Assembly (NCBI GenBank): GCA_018433775.1
Contig: JAHDQN010000020.1
Span: 62,001 to 126,000 of the forward strand
Source: Deltaproteobacteria bacterium
Lineage (GTDB): Bacteria; Desulfobacterota; Desulfomonilia; UBA1062
Length of the DNA stretch: 64,000 bases
Direction: 5' to 3'
Of the stretch, positions 26,086 through 34,469 are shown piece after piece (the first letter of the stretch is position 1; each line of letters starts with the position of its first letter). The notes beneath the pieces were generated by a model. The model did not search any database. It was given only the letters and a program-made list of their open reading frames with translations, and had not been told where the DNA came from. Position numbers and translations under genes: made by a program.

Positions 26086-26460
26086 TCAATCCCCGCTGCC
26101 GTCGAATTCATCCCGCACATAAGCCTCCAGGCGGCAGAACTCGTGCTGAAGCTCTCTGAGCATTTCCCGTCCATTGCCCAACGATCCCGACTTCCCGGCC
26201 GTTTCCAGTTTCCATGCAGCGAGCGAAAGACTCTCCGCACAGATATTCGCGGCCCCTCCCTTGATCGAGTGGGCCTCCCTGCGCACGGTCTCCGCGTCAC
26301 CCTTCTCCATTGCGGTCCGGATGACCTCGACCTGCGCTCTGACGTTGTTCAAGAACCCCCCCACGAGCTCCCGCAGAAACTCCCTGTCCGCGTCGAACTC
26401 GCGCACGGCCCTTTCCAGGTCGATGGGGGCCTCCCCTTTCCTTGCGGGTGCATCCGTCAC
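26086..26460 (-). CDS. Hpt domain phosphotransfer protein
   Basis: A 124-residue single-domain histidine phosphotransfer protein. The phospho-His is residue 64 in AHSIKGGAANICAESL, the standard Hpt motif HSIKGGA. It lacks kinase or receiver domains, so it must receive phosphate from a hybrid kinase elsewhere. Cotranscription with the REC-HDOD regulator (67-base gap) makes that protein the probable acceptor. Confidence 0.92.
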   Translation of the reverse strand: MTDAPARKGEAPIDLERAVREFDADREFLRELVGGFLNNVRAQVEVIRTAMEKGDAETVRREAHSIKGGAANICAESLSLAAWKLETAGKSGSLGNGREMLRELQHEFCRLEAYVRDEFDGSGD

Positions 26461-26663
26461 TGTTTTTGTTTGCTCCTTTTGCCGCCGGTGCTGCCGTTTC
26501 TTTTCATCGGTATCCCCGTAAAAATAATGAAAACCCGGCCGGCAAATGCACGGTATTCACCCGCGTCTCGGAACCGGAGCCCGGCATCGATGCAGAGCAG
26601 GCTTGAAAAACCGGCAACTCCCGCACCCGCGCTCCCCCCTGGAATGCGGGGGCTGTGCCCGGA

Positions 26664-27395
26664 TCATTTCACATGCTTCGCAAAGGAGAGGCCGCGCTTC
26701 CTCGACTCGACGAAGCGTTTGACAATCGATTCCCGGCCTGCCGGGGGCAGATCGTCCCGTATCCATTCCCGGCAGGAGAACTGCTCGTCGAGACGGGCGA
26801 GGTCCTCGAAATAGTAGATGCAGAGCTTGGTGTCGTTGCCCGCGCCGGCCCGTATCCCGAAGGCCTCCACCATGAAGCACTTGGGAATGCGGTAGCCGCT
26901 GTAGCTCAGCCGCTCGCCGAGCATGACCGGCCCGGCGTTCTTCATCCCCTCGGCGATGACGAAATCCATCTCATCGGGGGTGAATATATCCGAGCGTACC
27001 GCAATGAAATGCTCGTACCGCTCGGCGCCGATCTGTTCGTAGTCCGTCACCAGCTTGTTCTTGATATCGGAAAAGAGATCGGGCTGCCAGCTGCTTCTGC
27101 TCACCTTGTCGACCCTGATGACCACGCCTTTTGTCAGTGAATTGTCATCGCCGATCTCGGCGAACACATAGGAGTTGTTGTTCACGAGGAGGTTGCGGGC
27201 GCCCTGCACGTTCTGGTGGCGGCGGGCCATGGTGACCTCGCCGATGTACCGGAAACCCGGATCGACACGCACCTGAATCCTGGGATCCGCCATGGAGAAA
27301 AAGGTGTTGTCTTCGACTTTCCTTTCAAAGCTTATGGTCGAGCAGCTGCACAGCGCAAGAAAGCACAGCAGCGGTATCAATGCCCGTTCTCTCAT
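26664..27395 (-). CDS. Putative lipoprotein of unknown function
   Basis: A 243-residue protein with a short hydrophobic N-terminus and lipobox (FLALCSCS), so probably membrane-anchored by a lipid. The mature part has no domain I recognise; it is mixed alpha/beta with a possible YIGEVTMARRHQNVQG segment and a Cys near the end. ATG 27395 follows AAGGGGG by eight bases. It is the last host gene before the AT-rich island. Confidence 0.7.
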   Translation of the reverse strand: MRERALIPLLCFLALCSCSTISFERKVEDNTFFSMADPRIQVRVDPGFRYIGEVTMARRHQNVQGARNLLVNNNSYVFAEIGDDNSLTKGVVIRVDKVSRSSWQPDLFSDIKNKLVTDYEQIGAERYEHFIAVRSDIFTPDEMDFVIAEGMKNAGPVMLGERLSYSGYRIPKCFMVEAFGIRAGAGNDTKLCIYYFEDLARLDEQFSCREWIRDDLPPAGRESIVKRFVESRKRGLSFAKHVK

Positions 27396-27538
27396 TTCTT
27401 TGCCCCCTTCAATATCTGCAAACTCACGCCCTTAAAAAACGAGATGGAATTTCATGTATTATATACAATCTTCCAGGATATTGCCACAGAGAATCGTTCT
27501 TCCGTGCCCCTCGAAGCCGGCGGTATGGGGGAGGCCCC

Positions 27539-27673
27539 TCACCGCACCTCCACAACCCGGACGCCGGCCCTGCCGATCACGCTCTCCAGCGGCACGAGCG
27601 AGGACAGGGTCTCACCGTCGTAGACGAGGTACTCATGGCCGTCCCCCATCCGCAGCCCCATCAGAAAGGGGCA
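27539..27673 (-). pseudogene. 3' remnant of a host gene cut at the island edge
   Basis: A GC-rich minus-strand frame of 44 codons ends at TGA (27541-27539). It reads GLRMGDGHEYLVYDG, ETLSSLVPLESVIGRAG and VRVVEVR, which looks like a genuine protein tail. Immediately upstream an in-frame stop (27676-27674) and the change to AT-rich sequence end it. No matching 5' part is visible at the other edge of the island. Family unknown. Confidence 0.5.
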
Positions 27674-27735
27674 TCAGTACAGCATGGTCGACGGATGGAG
27701 ATCTCATCGATAGAAAGTTCAGATATCGTGCCACA

Positions 27736-27746
27736 ATCTGGAATTC
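27736..27746. repeat. Left copy of an 11-bp direct repeat near the island edge
   Basis: ATCTGGAATTC occurs here and at 32460-32470, about 4.7 kb apart and each inside the island ends. It may be an insertion footprint, but 11 bases can recur by chance. Confidence 0.3.
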
Positions 27747-27974
27747 TCTAGGCAGTGCCCTTTGATTCAGATATATCCAGCAGATCATCAGTCTCAAGGT
27801 AGTGCTGAAAAGAAAGGTTTATTACAGATACATGTACTCACGTAGGGGTTTCCAGTTCTTCTAGACATCGATAGTTGGTGCAAAAGGTCTGTGAGTATAG
27901 GTATCCGGTTGCAACCTTTAAACAGGAGTCACCTTCGATACCTCTCAAGTGAGGTGTAATTTCAATGACATCCT

Positions 27975-28640
27975 TTATCCTTGATAATTCGTATAGGGCA
28001 ACAAAGCATGCCGAAATTCGATTGTCGTAGCGGTAGTCCGGGTGTGGGTGGTGAGAAATCGTTCGATATCATGTGTCGGCGCAATTGATGTTGGGCCTGA
28101 TATTAGACGGAGTGTTCGTTGTGAGGAGATAGCATTCGCCAGTTGTTTCATCGCAAACGGTGTGTCGCCGTCCATCACGTAACCCAGCATACACCCAATC
28201 GGTAAGCCTTCTGCATATTGTTCGCTTATAAATCGCATCATGCCTTCAGTGACATATGCCGTCGCCAGAGAACTTCGCTTGCCACTATGGATGACGTTCA
28301 ACCGCTTGCACTCGTAAGCGAGATAGCGCTCGCGTTCCTGGTCCAGAAGAACCGCCATGTCAATAATTCCCTTGCTGTATTTTGCGCCATTTGGGAGGAT
28401 GCCGAATGTCTCGAATTGGTATTCGACATAATAGCAAATACGTCGAACAACTGGGTCTTTCCAGAGAAGGTCAACCAGATTTAAAGTGATTTCATCTTCT
28501 TTTGGCTGGGTTGGAAGGACGGCCACACATGTCGGCCAGATAAAAGCAATGCGCTCAAGAAGGCGCTCATCCACTGAAATGAAATGGCTCGCCCAGGCCT
28601 GCGAATCTCCCAGCGCCATCAAGACTGGCTCCATCGCCAT
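27975..28640 (-). CDS. PD-(D/E)XK nuclease-like protein, partner of the methyltransferase
   Basis: A 221-residue protein. The segment GIIDMAVLLDQERERYLAYECKRLN gives Asp94 and the Glu110-X-Lys112 pair of a PD-(D/E)XK catalytic core, split here as GIIDMAVL and YLAYECKRLN. An N-terminal Glu (VEYQFETFG) could be the extra acidic residue. The C-terminus ends FRHALLPY. Its start overlaps the end of the methyltransferase gene by 22 bases, so the two are translationally coupled. By context it is the cleavage component of a restriction-modification or defence unit; the fold and activity are inferred, not certain. Codon use is AT-richer than the host genes. Confidence 0.65.
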   Translation of the reverse strand: MAMEPVLMALGDSQAWASHFISVDERLLERIAFIWPTCVAVLPTQPKEDEITLNLVDLLWKDPVVRRICYYVEYQFETFGILPNGAKYSKGIIDMAVLLDQERERYLAYECKRLNVIHSGKRSSLATAYVTEGMMRFISEQYAEGLPIGCMLGYVMDGDTPFAMKQLANAISSQRTLRLISGPTSIAPTHDIERFLTTHTRTTATTIEFRHALLPYTNYQG

Positions 28641-31600
28641 CCAACTGTAACAGCGTCCTGTAAATCCATGGCAATTGCATCGGCATCAGCCAATGCTGTT
28701 GCTCTCAGCCAAAAGCGCATTTGCATTGGCTTGATGAGATAGAGATTATTCCCAACAAAGACCCTGAGATCGGGTATTAACTGAAAGTTGCCATCGAGTG
28801 GCTGACGGATATGTTCGGAAATGCTCGAAAGCACATCGGCAATAGCGGTATCTCTGACCTCGGTGTAGGTGGCTGACTTCCCCTCCGACGAAAGGCATAG
28901 GATACCGAGATCGTCGCTGTATGCTTCTAGTCGCGCACTTATCGTAGCGGTGTTACGAAGCCATTTGCTGATGCTTGCGATAAGTGTTGTTGCATATGCA
29001 CTTCGATCATTCTCGTTAGGCGGTTTCCAGAGATCTGGGTAGCTCCCCTCATTAGGTTGAACCGCCGGAATGATCTGCTCAACCGTATCTTCGATCAAAA
29101 CTATTTCGTCATCCGACAGGCAAAAATACTGGTATGCGAGTTGATCGATCCTAGCGAGAATCGTTTCATCATTATCCAAGGGAATAAACGGCCCCCAATT
29201 GGCAGCGATTAATAAAGAGTCATCAACAATTTCGACAAGTTTTTTTGCTGCATACTCCGCTCGCTCGGAATCGGGCAAATCCGCTGGGCTCGGAAATGGT
29301 AGATGCAGCAGCTCAGCCTGTTGGACCTCCGGCCGGTCAGCTCCAAAAGATGCTGTTCCGTGAAATGCATGCCAAAGTGCAACGCGGCTATTAAGCAGTG
29401 CTGTCAGGAGCTTTGCTCGACGTTCCTCTCCTGGCGGGATCACGATTGCCTGGATTATGTGTTGAAATGTAAAAGAATCCTCTGTGTATGTTGCCCGTAA
29501 CCGCGTTTGAGATGTCTCAACTCCCCTTGGCACAAGAACGCGCGGGCCTTTGAAGCCAAATTCAAAACCCATACGTCGAACATTCTTTGATGGCCATGGC
29601 GTAAGATCAGACATTGGTTGAGCCAATCGCTGAAATTTACCGATAGGCAGATTGGGCAGCGCCCCAACATATTCACTAACCGAGTAGGATGATGCTTGCT
29701 CTTGGTTGTCTTTATCATTGAAAGGCTGAAATCCTTGTCCAATGACCCACTGTCCCGCGAAATCTAGTTTTCGGCGGCTCAAACTACCAAAGTCATTAAT
29801 AAGATCGCCAAGCTTTGGAAACTTCGACAGGTAAGCAAAGAGCTTCCCGTCTGGTTCACGCATCCAGAGCCGTTGCTTGAAGGCTAGTGGATGGTCAATT
29901 GCGGTTGCTGCATTCAAGGAAAATTTATCGGCTCTACTTAGTGTGATTAGCCGTTTTATTTGAAGGTTCAAGTCTGCTTTTGGCGCCCAATAATCGAAGC
30001 GATAGGGGAATTGCGTAATATCGATCTTTCCATAAATGATGAGCGCCGTCGGGCGATGTGCGTGTTCAAACAATTGAAAGCGGAGGTCGGCAAAATTTAT
30101 GATCCGGCGAATGTGGGTTTCGAGGATGAATTTGTTCCGTGCATCTATGGCAGCTGGCGCATGATTATGAAGAAATCCCATTGCAGGAAGCAGGAATGCA
30201 ATCACACCGTCGTCGGCGAGATGCCGGGTAGCCTTCCACGCAAAGGCCCAAGCGTCTTCGTTGCCCGGCATGGGTAGAAGGTTATTCTTACACCAGGATA
30301 CCGATGATCGGTTGGTGCCATGCCGACTTGTCCAGGGTGGATTTCCGATGATTACTTGAAAACAGTCGTGATTATCCGGCACATCAAAGAAGTCTCTGCG
30401 GACAAGATTGTTTCTCCATAGTTCCGGCAATATCTTTCCGCGACTGATAAGACGGCGAATATCGGGAGGAGAGACCTCTTCGAGCAATGCCACATAGAGC
30501 GAGAACACCGCTACGCGGACAGCGCTTTCGTTAATGTCCCAGCCATGAACCCTTTGCAGGATCGTCAGAAGGCTGCCCCAACGAATTGTCCTTGACTTAC
30601 GTGTTGAGCGCCAGTGTTCACAGAGACGTTGGAACAAACGCACCAGAAAGACCCCCGACCCGCATGCCGGATCGAGGTATCGGCCTTTTTCTCTGACTTC
30701 AGATGGTAACAGCTCCCATACTTGCGAAACGACTGTGTCTGCCAGAAACATCGGCGTGTAGTAGGCACCTTGTTCGCGTCGCTGTTTTTCCTTCTCACCA
30801 AGAAATCGATCATAAACGGCACTGACCAGCTCGATGGGTATATAGCGGAAGTCATATCCCCAGAACCGCTGCTGACCGCCTTTGCCCATCTCTTCCCGGC
30901 CGGAGCGGAAGCGTGCAAGCACATCGAGATGGGACGCCTCGATCTCTGGCACCTTGCTTTGAGATTCAAATGAGCAGGGCGCAACGAAGAGATCGCCATT
31001 GAAGTCGTCCCTCAAGCACTTGAAAAGTGATCTCAGGAATTTTACATTTCCGGACGCAAGCAATGATGAGAAACTGTCAATTTTATTGTCCGACACTGTG
31101 CGGAAATACTCCGGTGTTATGATTTCCCGATCTTCAAGATAGGCGATGAACATCACCTGCATGATCAAGGCCTGAGCGGCATCCGATGAGAGGTTCGCCT
31201 TACAGAGTAATTGATGCGATTCCTTCAGATTATCGAGAAGTACTTGATCAATCCGCTCTTTGGTCTGAAAGTAGTCCGCATGATCCTTCCACAGCCTGCC
31301 GGATTCAGCCCCGCAAATCAGATTCCTGAGTTGTAATGCGTCTGCCGTGAAGTTTAAGGTGTCGATGAGGCATCGCTTGTCAAATGCTTCGCCTGAATCT
31401 CTGTAGGGCTTCCGTGCAAGAGAAAATGCGCGAAGCGTATCTCCAGCAATCACCAATAGGAGACTTGCCAGCCCTTGGTTCCAGAGCGCACCTTGAATAT
31501 CGATTATGCGTACATTGTCGTACTGCTCAACCGATAGAATAGCAATGGTGGGAACGCCTTGCACACAAAACATGGCAGAGAGACCAAGTTCTTCAAACGC

Positions 31601-31735
31601 GGTACGAATTGCAAGTGCGTGTGGTACGTCGGTGGCGGACGCCGATGTTTCATACAGTTCAGGAGAGTGACGATTTGCAAGGCCAAGTTGGTCTTTCCAT
31701 TCTTGGGCGAGTGGAAGAGGGCGGACATCAGTCAT
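28619..31735 (-). CDS. Adenine-specific DNA methyltransferase (large, type IIG/PglX-like)
   Basis: A 1038-residue N6-adenine methyltransferase. REQGAYYTPMFLADTVV (about 320-336) introduces the SAM motif LDPACGSGVFLVRLF (354-368), then HGWDINESAV (397-406) and the catalytic motif GNPPW (464-468). About 300 helical residues precede the catalytic core, and ~500 follow, including a probable target-recognition part (GFEFGFKGPRVLVPRGV) and a C-terminal helical region. I see no nuclease motif in this chain, unlike single-chain type IIG enzymes; the separate small protein downstream supplies a candidate. Ribosome binding site is weak. It fits a modification subunit of a defence system. Confidence 0.88.
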   Translation of the reverse strand: MTDVRPLPLAQEWKDQLGLANRHSPELYETSASATDVPHALAIRTAFEELGLSAMFCVQGVPTIAILSVEQYDNVRIIDIQGALWNQGLASLLLVIAGDTLRAFSLARKPYRDSGEAFDKRCLIDTLNFTADALQLRNLICGAESGRLWKDHADYFQTKERIDQVLLDNLKESHQLLCKANLSSDAAQALIMQVMFIAYLEDREIITPEYFRTVSDNKIDSFSSLLASGNVKFLRSLFKCLRDDFNGDLFVAPCSFESQSKVPEIEASHLDVLARFRSGREEMGKGGQQRFWGYDFRYIPIELVSAVYDRFLGEKEKQRREQGAYYTPMFLADTVVSQVWELLPSEVREKGRYLDPACGSGVFLVRLFQRLCEHWRSTRKSRTIRWGSLLTILQRVHGWDINESAVRVAVFSLYVALLEEVSPPDIRRLISRGKILPELWRNNLVRRDFFDVPDNHDCFQVIIGNPPWTSRHGTNRSSVSWCKNNLLPMPGNEDAWAFAWKATRHLADDGVIAFLLPAMGFLHNHAPAAIDARNKFILETHIRRIINFADLRFQLFEHAHRPTALIIYGKIDITQFPYRFDYWAPKADLNLQIKRLITLSRADKFSLNAATAIDHPLAFKQRLWMREPDGKLFAYLSKFPKLGDLINDFGSLSRRKLDFAGQWVIGQGFQPFNDKDNQEQASSYSVSEYVGALPNLPIGKFQRLAQPMSDLTPWPSKNVRRMGFEFGFKGPRVLVPRGVETSQTRLRATYTEDSFTFQHIIQAIVIPPGEERRAKLLTALLNSRVALWHAFHGTASFGADRPEVQQAELLHLPFPSPADLPDSERAEYAAKKLVEIVDDSLLIAANWGPFIPLDNDETILARIDQLAYQYFCLSDDEIVLIEDTVEQIIPAVQPNEGSYPDLWKPPNENDRSAYATTLIASISKWLRNTATISARLEAYSDDLGILCLSSEGKSATYTEVRDTAIADVLSSISEHIRQPLDGNFQLIPDLRVFVGNNLYLIKPMQMRFWLRATALADADAIAMDLQDAVTVGWRWSQS

Positions 31736-32459
31736 AAGCAGGTCCTGCTCTGTGGGTAGCAGTCACCAACCATTTTGGGTGGATATATAAAATGATTTCG
31801 TTCCGACAATAACCCTATAAAGTAACAATACATGGCAGATGAAAAACGGGCAAGGGGTCGGGGCAATTGGAAAATAATATTGGTAGTGCCATGGTCAGAG
31901 GAGGCGTCCTGCCTATGCCGATGAACACATCTGTCTTGGCACATTAGGATCACGCAACCCTTTCTTTTGCCCATGGTTAATTACTACCATTTACTGTTGC
32001 TTTATGGCAAGCCTACAGCTTGGCTAGGGAACCATGGGGGACAATCAGACAATCCCGTGATCCACGAATCTCTTTGCGTATTTGACAGAACTCCGTATGC
32101 CTCAACCTTGTGGGGACATCCAATAATGATTGAGTCAAGAAAAAGAATCAAATATATTTTATTCATTTAATTCGGCAAGATAGGGAAATTGGAGAAGGGG
32201 AAGGCGAGGGTGTGCCTATACCCTTAAGAGAGGGATATTGAGAACCGGCGAGTATTCCCACCATTGATGGCCTTTGAATCTGATCGTTAACTGTATCCGG
32301 CATACCGCGCGAATCCGGTCGCCCATCGTCCCTTGTCCAGATTTACAAAGGCAGGTGAGATGCTCTGATTGTCCTCTAAGAAATCCAAAAAAACGGTCTC
32401 AACGTCTCCATTGATGGGGCTCGCAAATTTCATTCAGGAAGCTTCGATTTCGTGAGGTT

Positions 32460-32470
32460 ATCTGGAATTC
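32460..32470. repeat. Right copy of the 11-bp direct repeat
   Basis: ATCTGGAATTC, identical to 27736-27746. See the island entry for its possible meaning. Confidence 0.3.
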
Positions 32471-32624
32471 CAAGACTGAAGATATCCTTTGCCTATCGTA
32501 ACTTACTGAATAATATAGTAAATTATAGATAACTATAAGTAATCGCAGATCCCAATACAGTACAATACAATCATATTTGCCTTGATTGTCCTGAAAGATC
32601 AGATCTCACTTTATACGCATGGGC

Positions 32625-32648
32625 TACCCCGCGGCAAGCTGCGGAGTA
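32625..32648. repeat. REP-like hairpin at the right island boundary
   Basis: TACCCCGC and GCGGAGTA form an 8-bp stem with one mismatch around the loop GGCAAGCT. It sits where AT-rich island sequence changes back to GC-rich host sequence. Palindromes of this shape are often dispersed repeats (REP-type, mobilised by Y1 transposases). I saw only one copy here, so repeat status is inferred. Confidence 0.35.
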
Positions 32649-32745
32649 TTGGACCCTAAGAGAAAAATGAAGACAGCGCCCCGGGATTCCTGCAGCGGAC
32701 GGGAAACACCATTCCCTGCGCTGCACGGTGCACCTCCTTCACGGA

Positions 32746-33459
32746 TCACAAGCCTGCGCATCGGACCTGCTGCCGCCCTCTCTCCAGGATCTCCCGCGAC
32801 TTCGGACCGCAGGTGAACAGGAGATCGAACACCGAGAGGTTCGGGACGAAGTCTCCCCAGAGCTGCGGGTACACGAGCTCAGGGGGGTCCACGGCAAGGG
32901 TCTCGATGCCCGCCCGGCGGAACAGGCCTTCATCGAGGTACTTCCATGCAGAACGGAAGGCGAGAAACCCGTCCGCCTCCAGGCTGCGGCAGAGGCTGAC
33001 CAGCAGCTCGGCGCCCGCCCCGCCCGCATCCGTTTCGGAAAGCAGGAGCAGCCGCGCAGGGATGCCGAGTGAATCCATTGCATACGAGATGATATCGCGG
33101 TTCATGTCCGCGATCTTTCCGTATGCATCGGAAAACACCCGCTCGAACAGGGGAAGATGCTGCTCGAGGTAGGGGGCGTCCGCGTAGGCGCAGCAAAGGC
33201 TCTTAAGATGCTTCTTCTTCCAGCGACCTTCATGGCAGATCCCGACCTCGTCGATCCGCTGCAGGCCCTTTCCCTTTTTCCATACCGGGATGCTCATCCA
33301 GAAAGCACCCTGGTCGTTCTTGAAGCGGTTGCGGGTGACCCATGTACCGCCCCGGGGCAACTGGACGGAGTCCAGGAGAACAAACACATCGGAGTGCACG
33401 GGCTTGATGAAGAACCCCGGGTAGGGGCAGAAATAGGGCTGATGGGCACTGACGATCAT
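32746..33459 (-). CDS. WbqC family protein
   Basis: A 237-residue WbqC-like protein. The N-terminal signature is SAHQPYFCPYPGFFIKPVHS, then FVLLDSVQLPRGGTWVTRNR, with conserved His/Asp and a C-terminal ELVYPQLWGDFVPNLSVFDL block. WbqC proteins occur in O-antigen and polysaccharide or amino-sugar loci and are proposed to act in sugar or glycine-dependent modification; the reaction is not established. ATG 33459 is used because the family starts just before HQPYF; upstream in-frame codons give a non-conserved extension. It is not in a sugar gene cluster here. Confidence 0.85.
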   Translation of the reverse strand: MIVSAHQPYFCPYPGFFIKPVHSDVFVLLDSVQLPRGGTWVTRNRFKNDQGAFWMSIPVWKKGKGLQRIDEVGICHEGRWKKKHLKSLCCAYADAPYLEQHLPLFERVFSDAYGKIADMNRDIISYAMDSLGIPARLLLLSETDAGGAGAELLVSLCRSLEADGFLAFRSAWKYLDEGLFRRAGIETLAVDPPELVYPQLWGDFVPNLSVFDLLFTCGPKSREILERGRQQVRCAGL

Positions 33460-33727
33460 ATGATCGGAATAATAGGCCCGAAAGGGGGAAAAGGCAACCT
33501 GCCCCCGTGAAGGCGCCCTGCCCGCAGACAGGGGACCGGCGGATCGCTCGACTGAAAGAAAGCCTTGAGAAAACGGGAAGAAACCCGTGCCCACCAGAGC
33601 CGGGAGAACGCCCGCCCGCCACTGTCCGAAGCCCCAAGCCCGATGCGCGAACCGGCCTCTTCATCCGCCTGCTTCGCCCTTGCTCCCCCGGGCTTTGATC
33701 ACCCGCTTGCTCAGACCGGGAGCGTCA

Positions 33728-34222
33728 TCAGAGATCGTAGAGGGTCTCGTCCACCAGGGGCCGCTGTTTTCTGCCGGCTGAACGGGATTTCTGCTCGAAC
33801 ACGAAGGGATCCTCTCCCTCCAGCAGATCCCCCATCTCCTGCTCTATGGCGTCCGGGTCTTCCCCGCGCTCCATCCGGCTCAGGGCCTCTTCCATCCCCG
33901 CCCCCATCCTCAGGCCCGTCGCATCAGAGAGCTTGCGCATGAGCCGGGCCGCCTGCCGGGGGTCATCCTCGTTGATCTTGTCCGCCTCGCTCGCCAGCAT
34001 GGCCATGGCCCTTTCCATCTTCGACTCGTCGATGGGCGGCATGCCGTCGTCGGCATCGCCGTCTTCCCTGCGGCCGGTAATGGCGGCAAACAGGGAAACC
34101 CTGCGCTTCAGGGGGCCTGACTTGCATTTGGGGCAGTTGGGAACCTTTTCGGTGTTGACCGTCTTTGAGAAGAAATTATAAATGGTGTTGCACTGCTGAC
34201 AATAAAATTCATAAATCGGCAT
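33728..34222 (-). CDS. FmdB-type zinc ribbon protein
   Basis: A 164-residue protein with an N-terminal zinc ribbon (MPIYEFYCQQCNTIYNFF, then PNCPKCKS), the FmdB/CxxC regulatory-protein signature. The rest is acidic and helical with Met/Glu-rich segments and is not conserved in my recollection. FmdB-like proteins are named after a regulator beside formamidase/formyl-methanofuran genes but most have no proven role. It starts at ATG 34222 and is divergent from the FHA kinase gene. Confidence 0.85.
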   Translation of the reverse strand: MPIYEFYCQQCNTIYNFFSKTVNTEKVPNCPKCKSGPLKRRVSLFAAITGRREDGDADDGMPPIDESKMERAMAMLASEADKINEDDPRQAARLMRKLSDATGLRMGAGMEEALSRMERGEDPDAIEQEMGDLLEGEDPFVFEQKSRSAGRKQRPLVDETLYDL

Positions 34223-34469
34223 GGATAACCCTCTCGTTTCGGTTCGTTTTCATCTCCTATAATGACAAAATCTCCATCAAGATCAAGAGCCTTTCGATCC
34301 CTTTGAAGAAAAAAGCTCGCACGGCCCTCTCGTGCCTTTTCCAGCGGCCCTGCCTCCGGCGAGCGGGGCCGTCCATGCGGGGTGTGCCTCCACTGTACCA
34401 ACCCGACGGTGAGGTGCGTGCCTTAAAACGGGTTGTGTTCTCCGGACAGCCTTCTATACATAGATTACT

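Larger units (their letters stand above)
27674..32600. mobile_element. AT-richer island carrying a DNA methylase/nuclease module
   Basis: About 4.9 kb is visibly lower in GC and different in codon use from both flanks. It carries only two genes (27975-28640 and 28619-31735), an AT-rich lead of ~300 bases on the left (27677-27974, no gene seen) and ~900 bases on the right. The left edge cuts a host gene and the right edge abuts a hairpin element. An 11-bp direct repeat ATCTGGAATTC lies near both ends (27736-27746 and 32460-32470). No integrase or transposase is present, so the transfer mechanism is unknown. Confidence 0.6.
31736..32745. other. AT-rich non-coding end of the island and right junction
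   Basis: About 1 kb with no credible gene. The part next to the methyltransferase start contains TATATA-rich promoter-like sequence (31778-31795). Frames around 31967-32170 lack ribosome binding sites. AT-richness persists to about 32600, then host-like GC-rich sequence begins with the hairpin at 32625-32648 and ~100 bases before the WbqC stop codon. Confidence 0.45.

Noticed and set aside
27800-28090. A frame on the minus strand overlapping the end of the nuclease gene (reads RISACFVALYELSRIKD then VIEITPHLRGIEG and on to CLEELETPT)
   Set aside because: It has no start codon or ribosome binding site, begins just after a stop, and 70 open codons in AT-balanced sequence are not unlikely by chance. 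The nuclease frame itself ends naturally with FRHALLPY.
31967-32170. A 67-codon plus-strand frame in the AT-rich island
   Set aside because: No ribosome binding site, no recognisable motif, and the length is expected by chance in AT-rich DNA.
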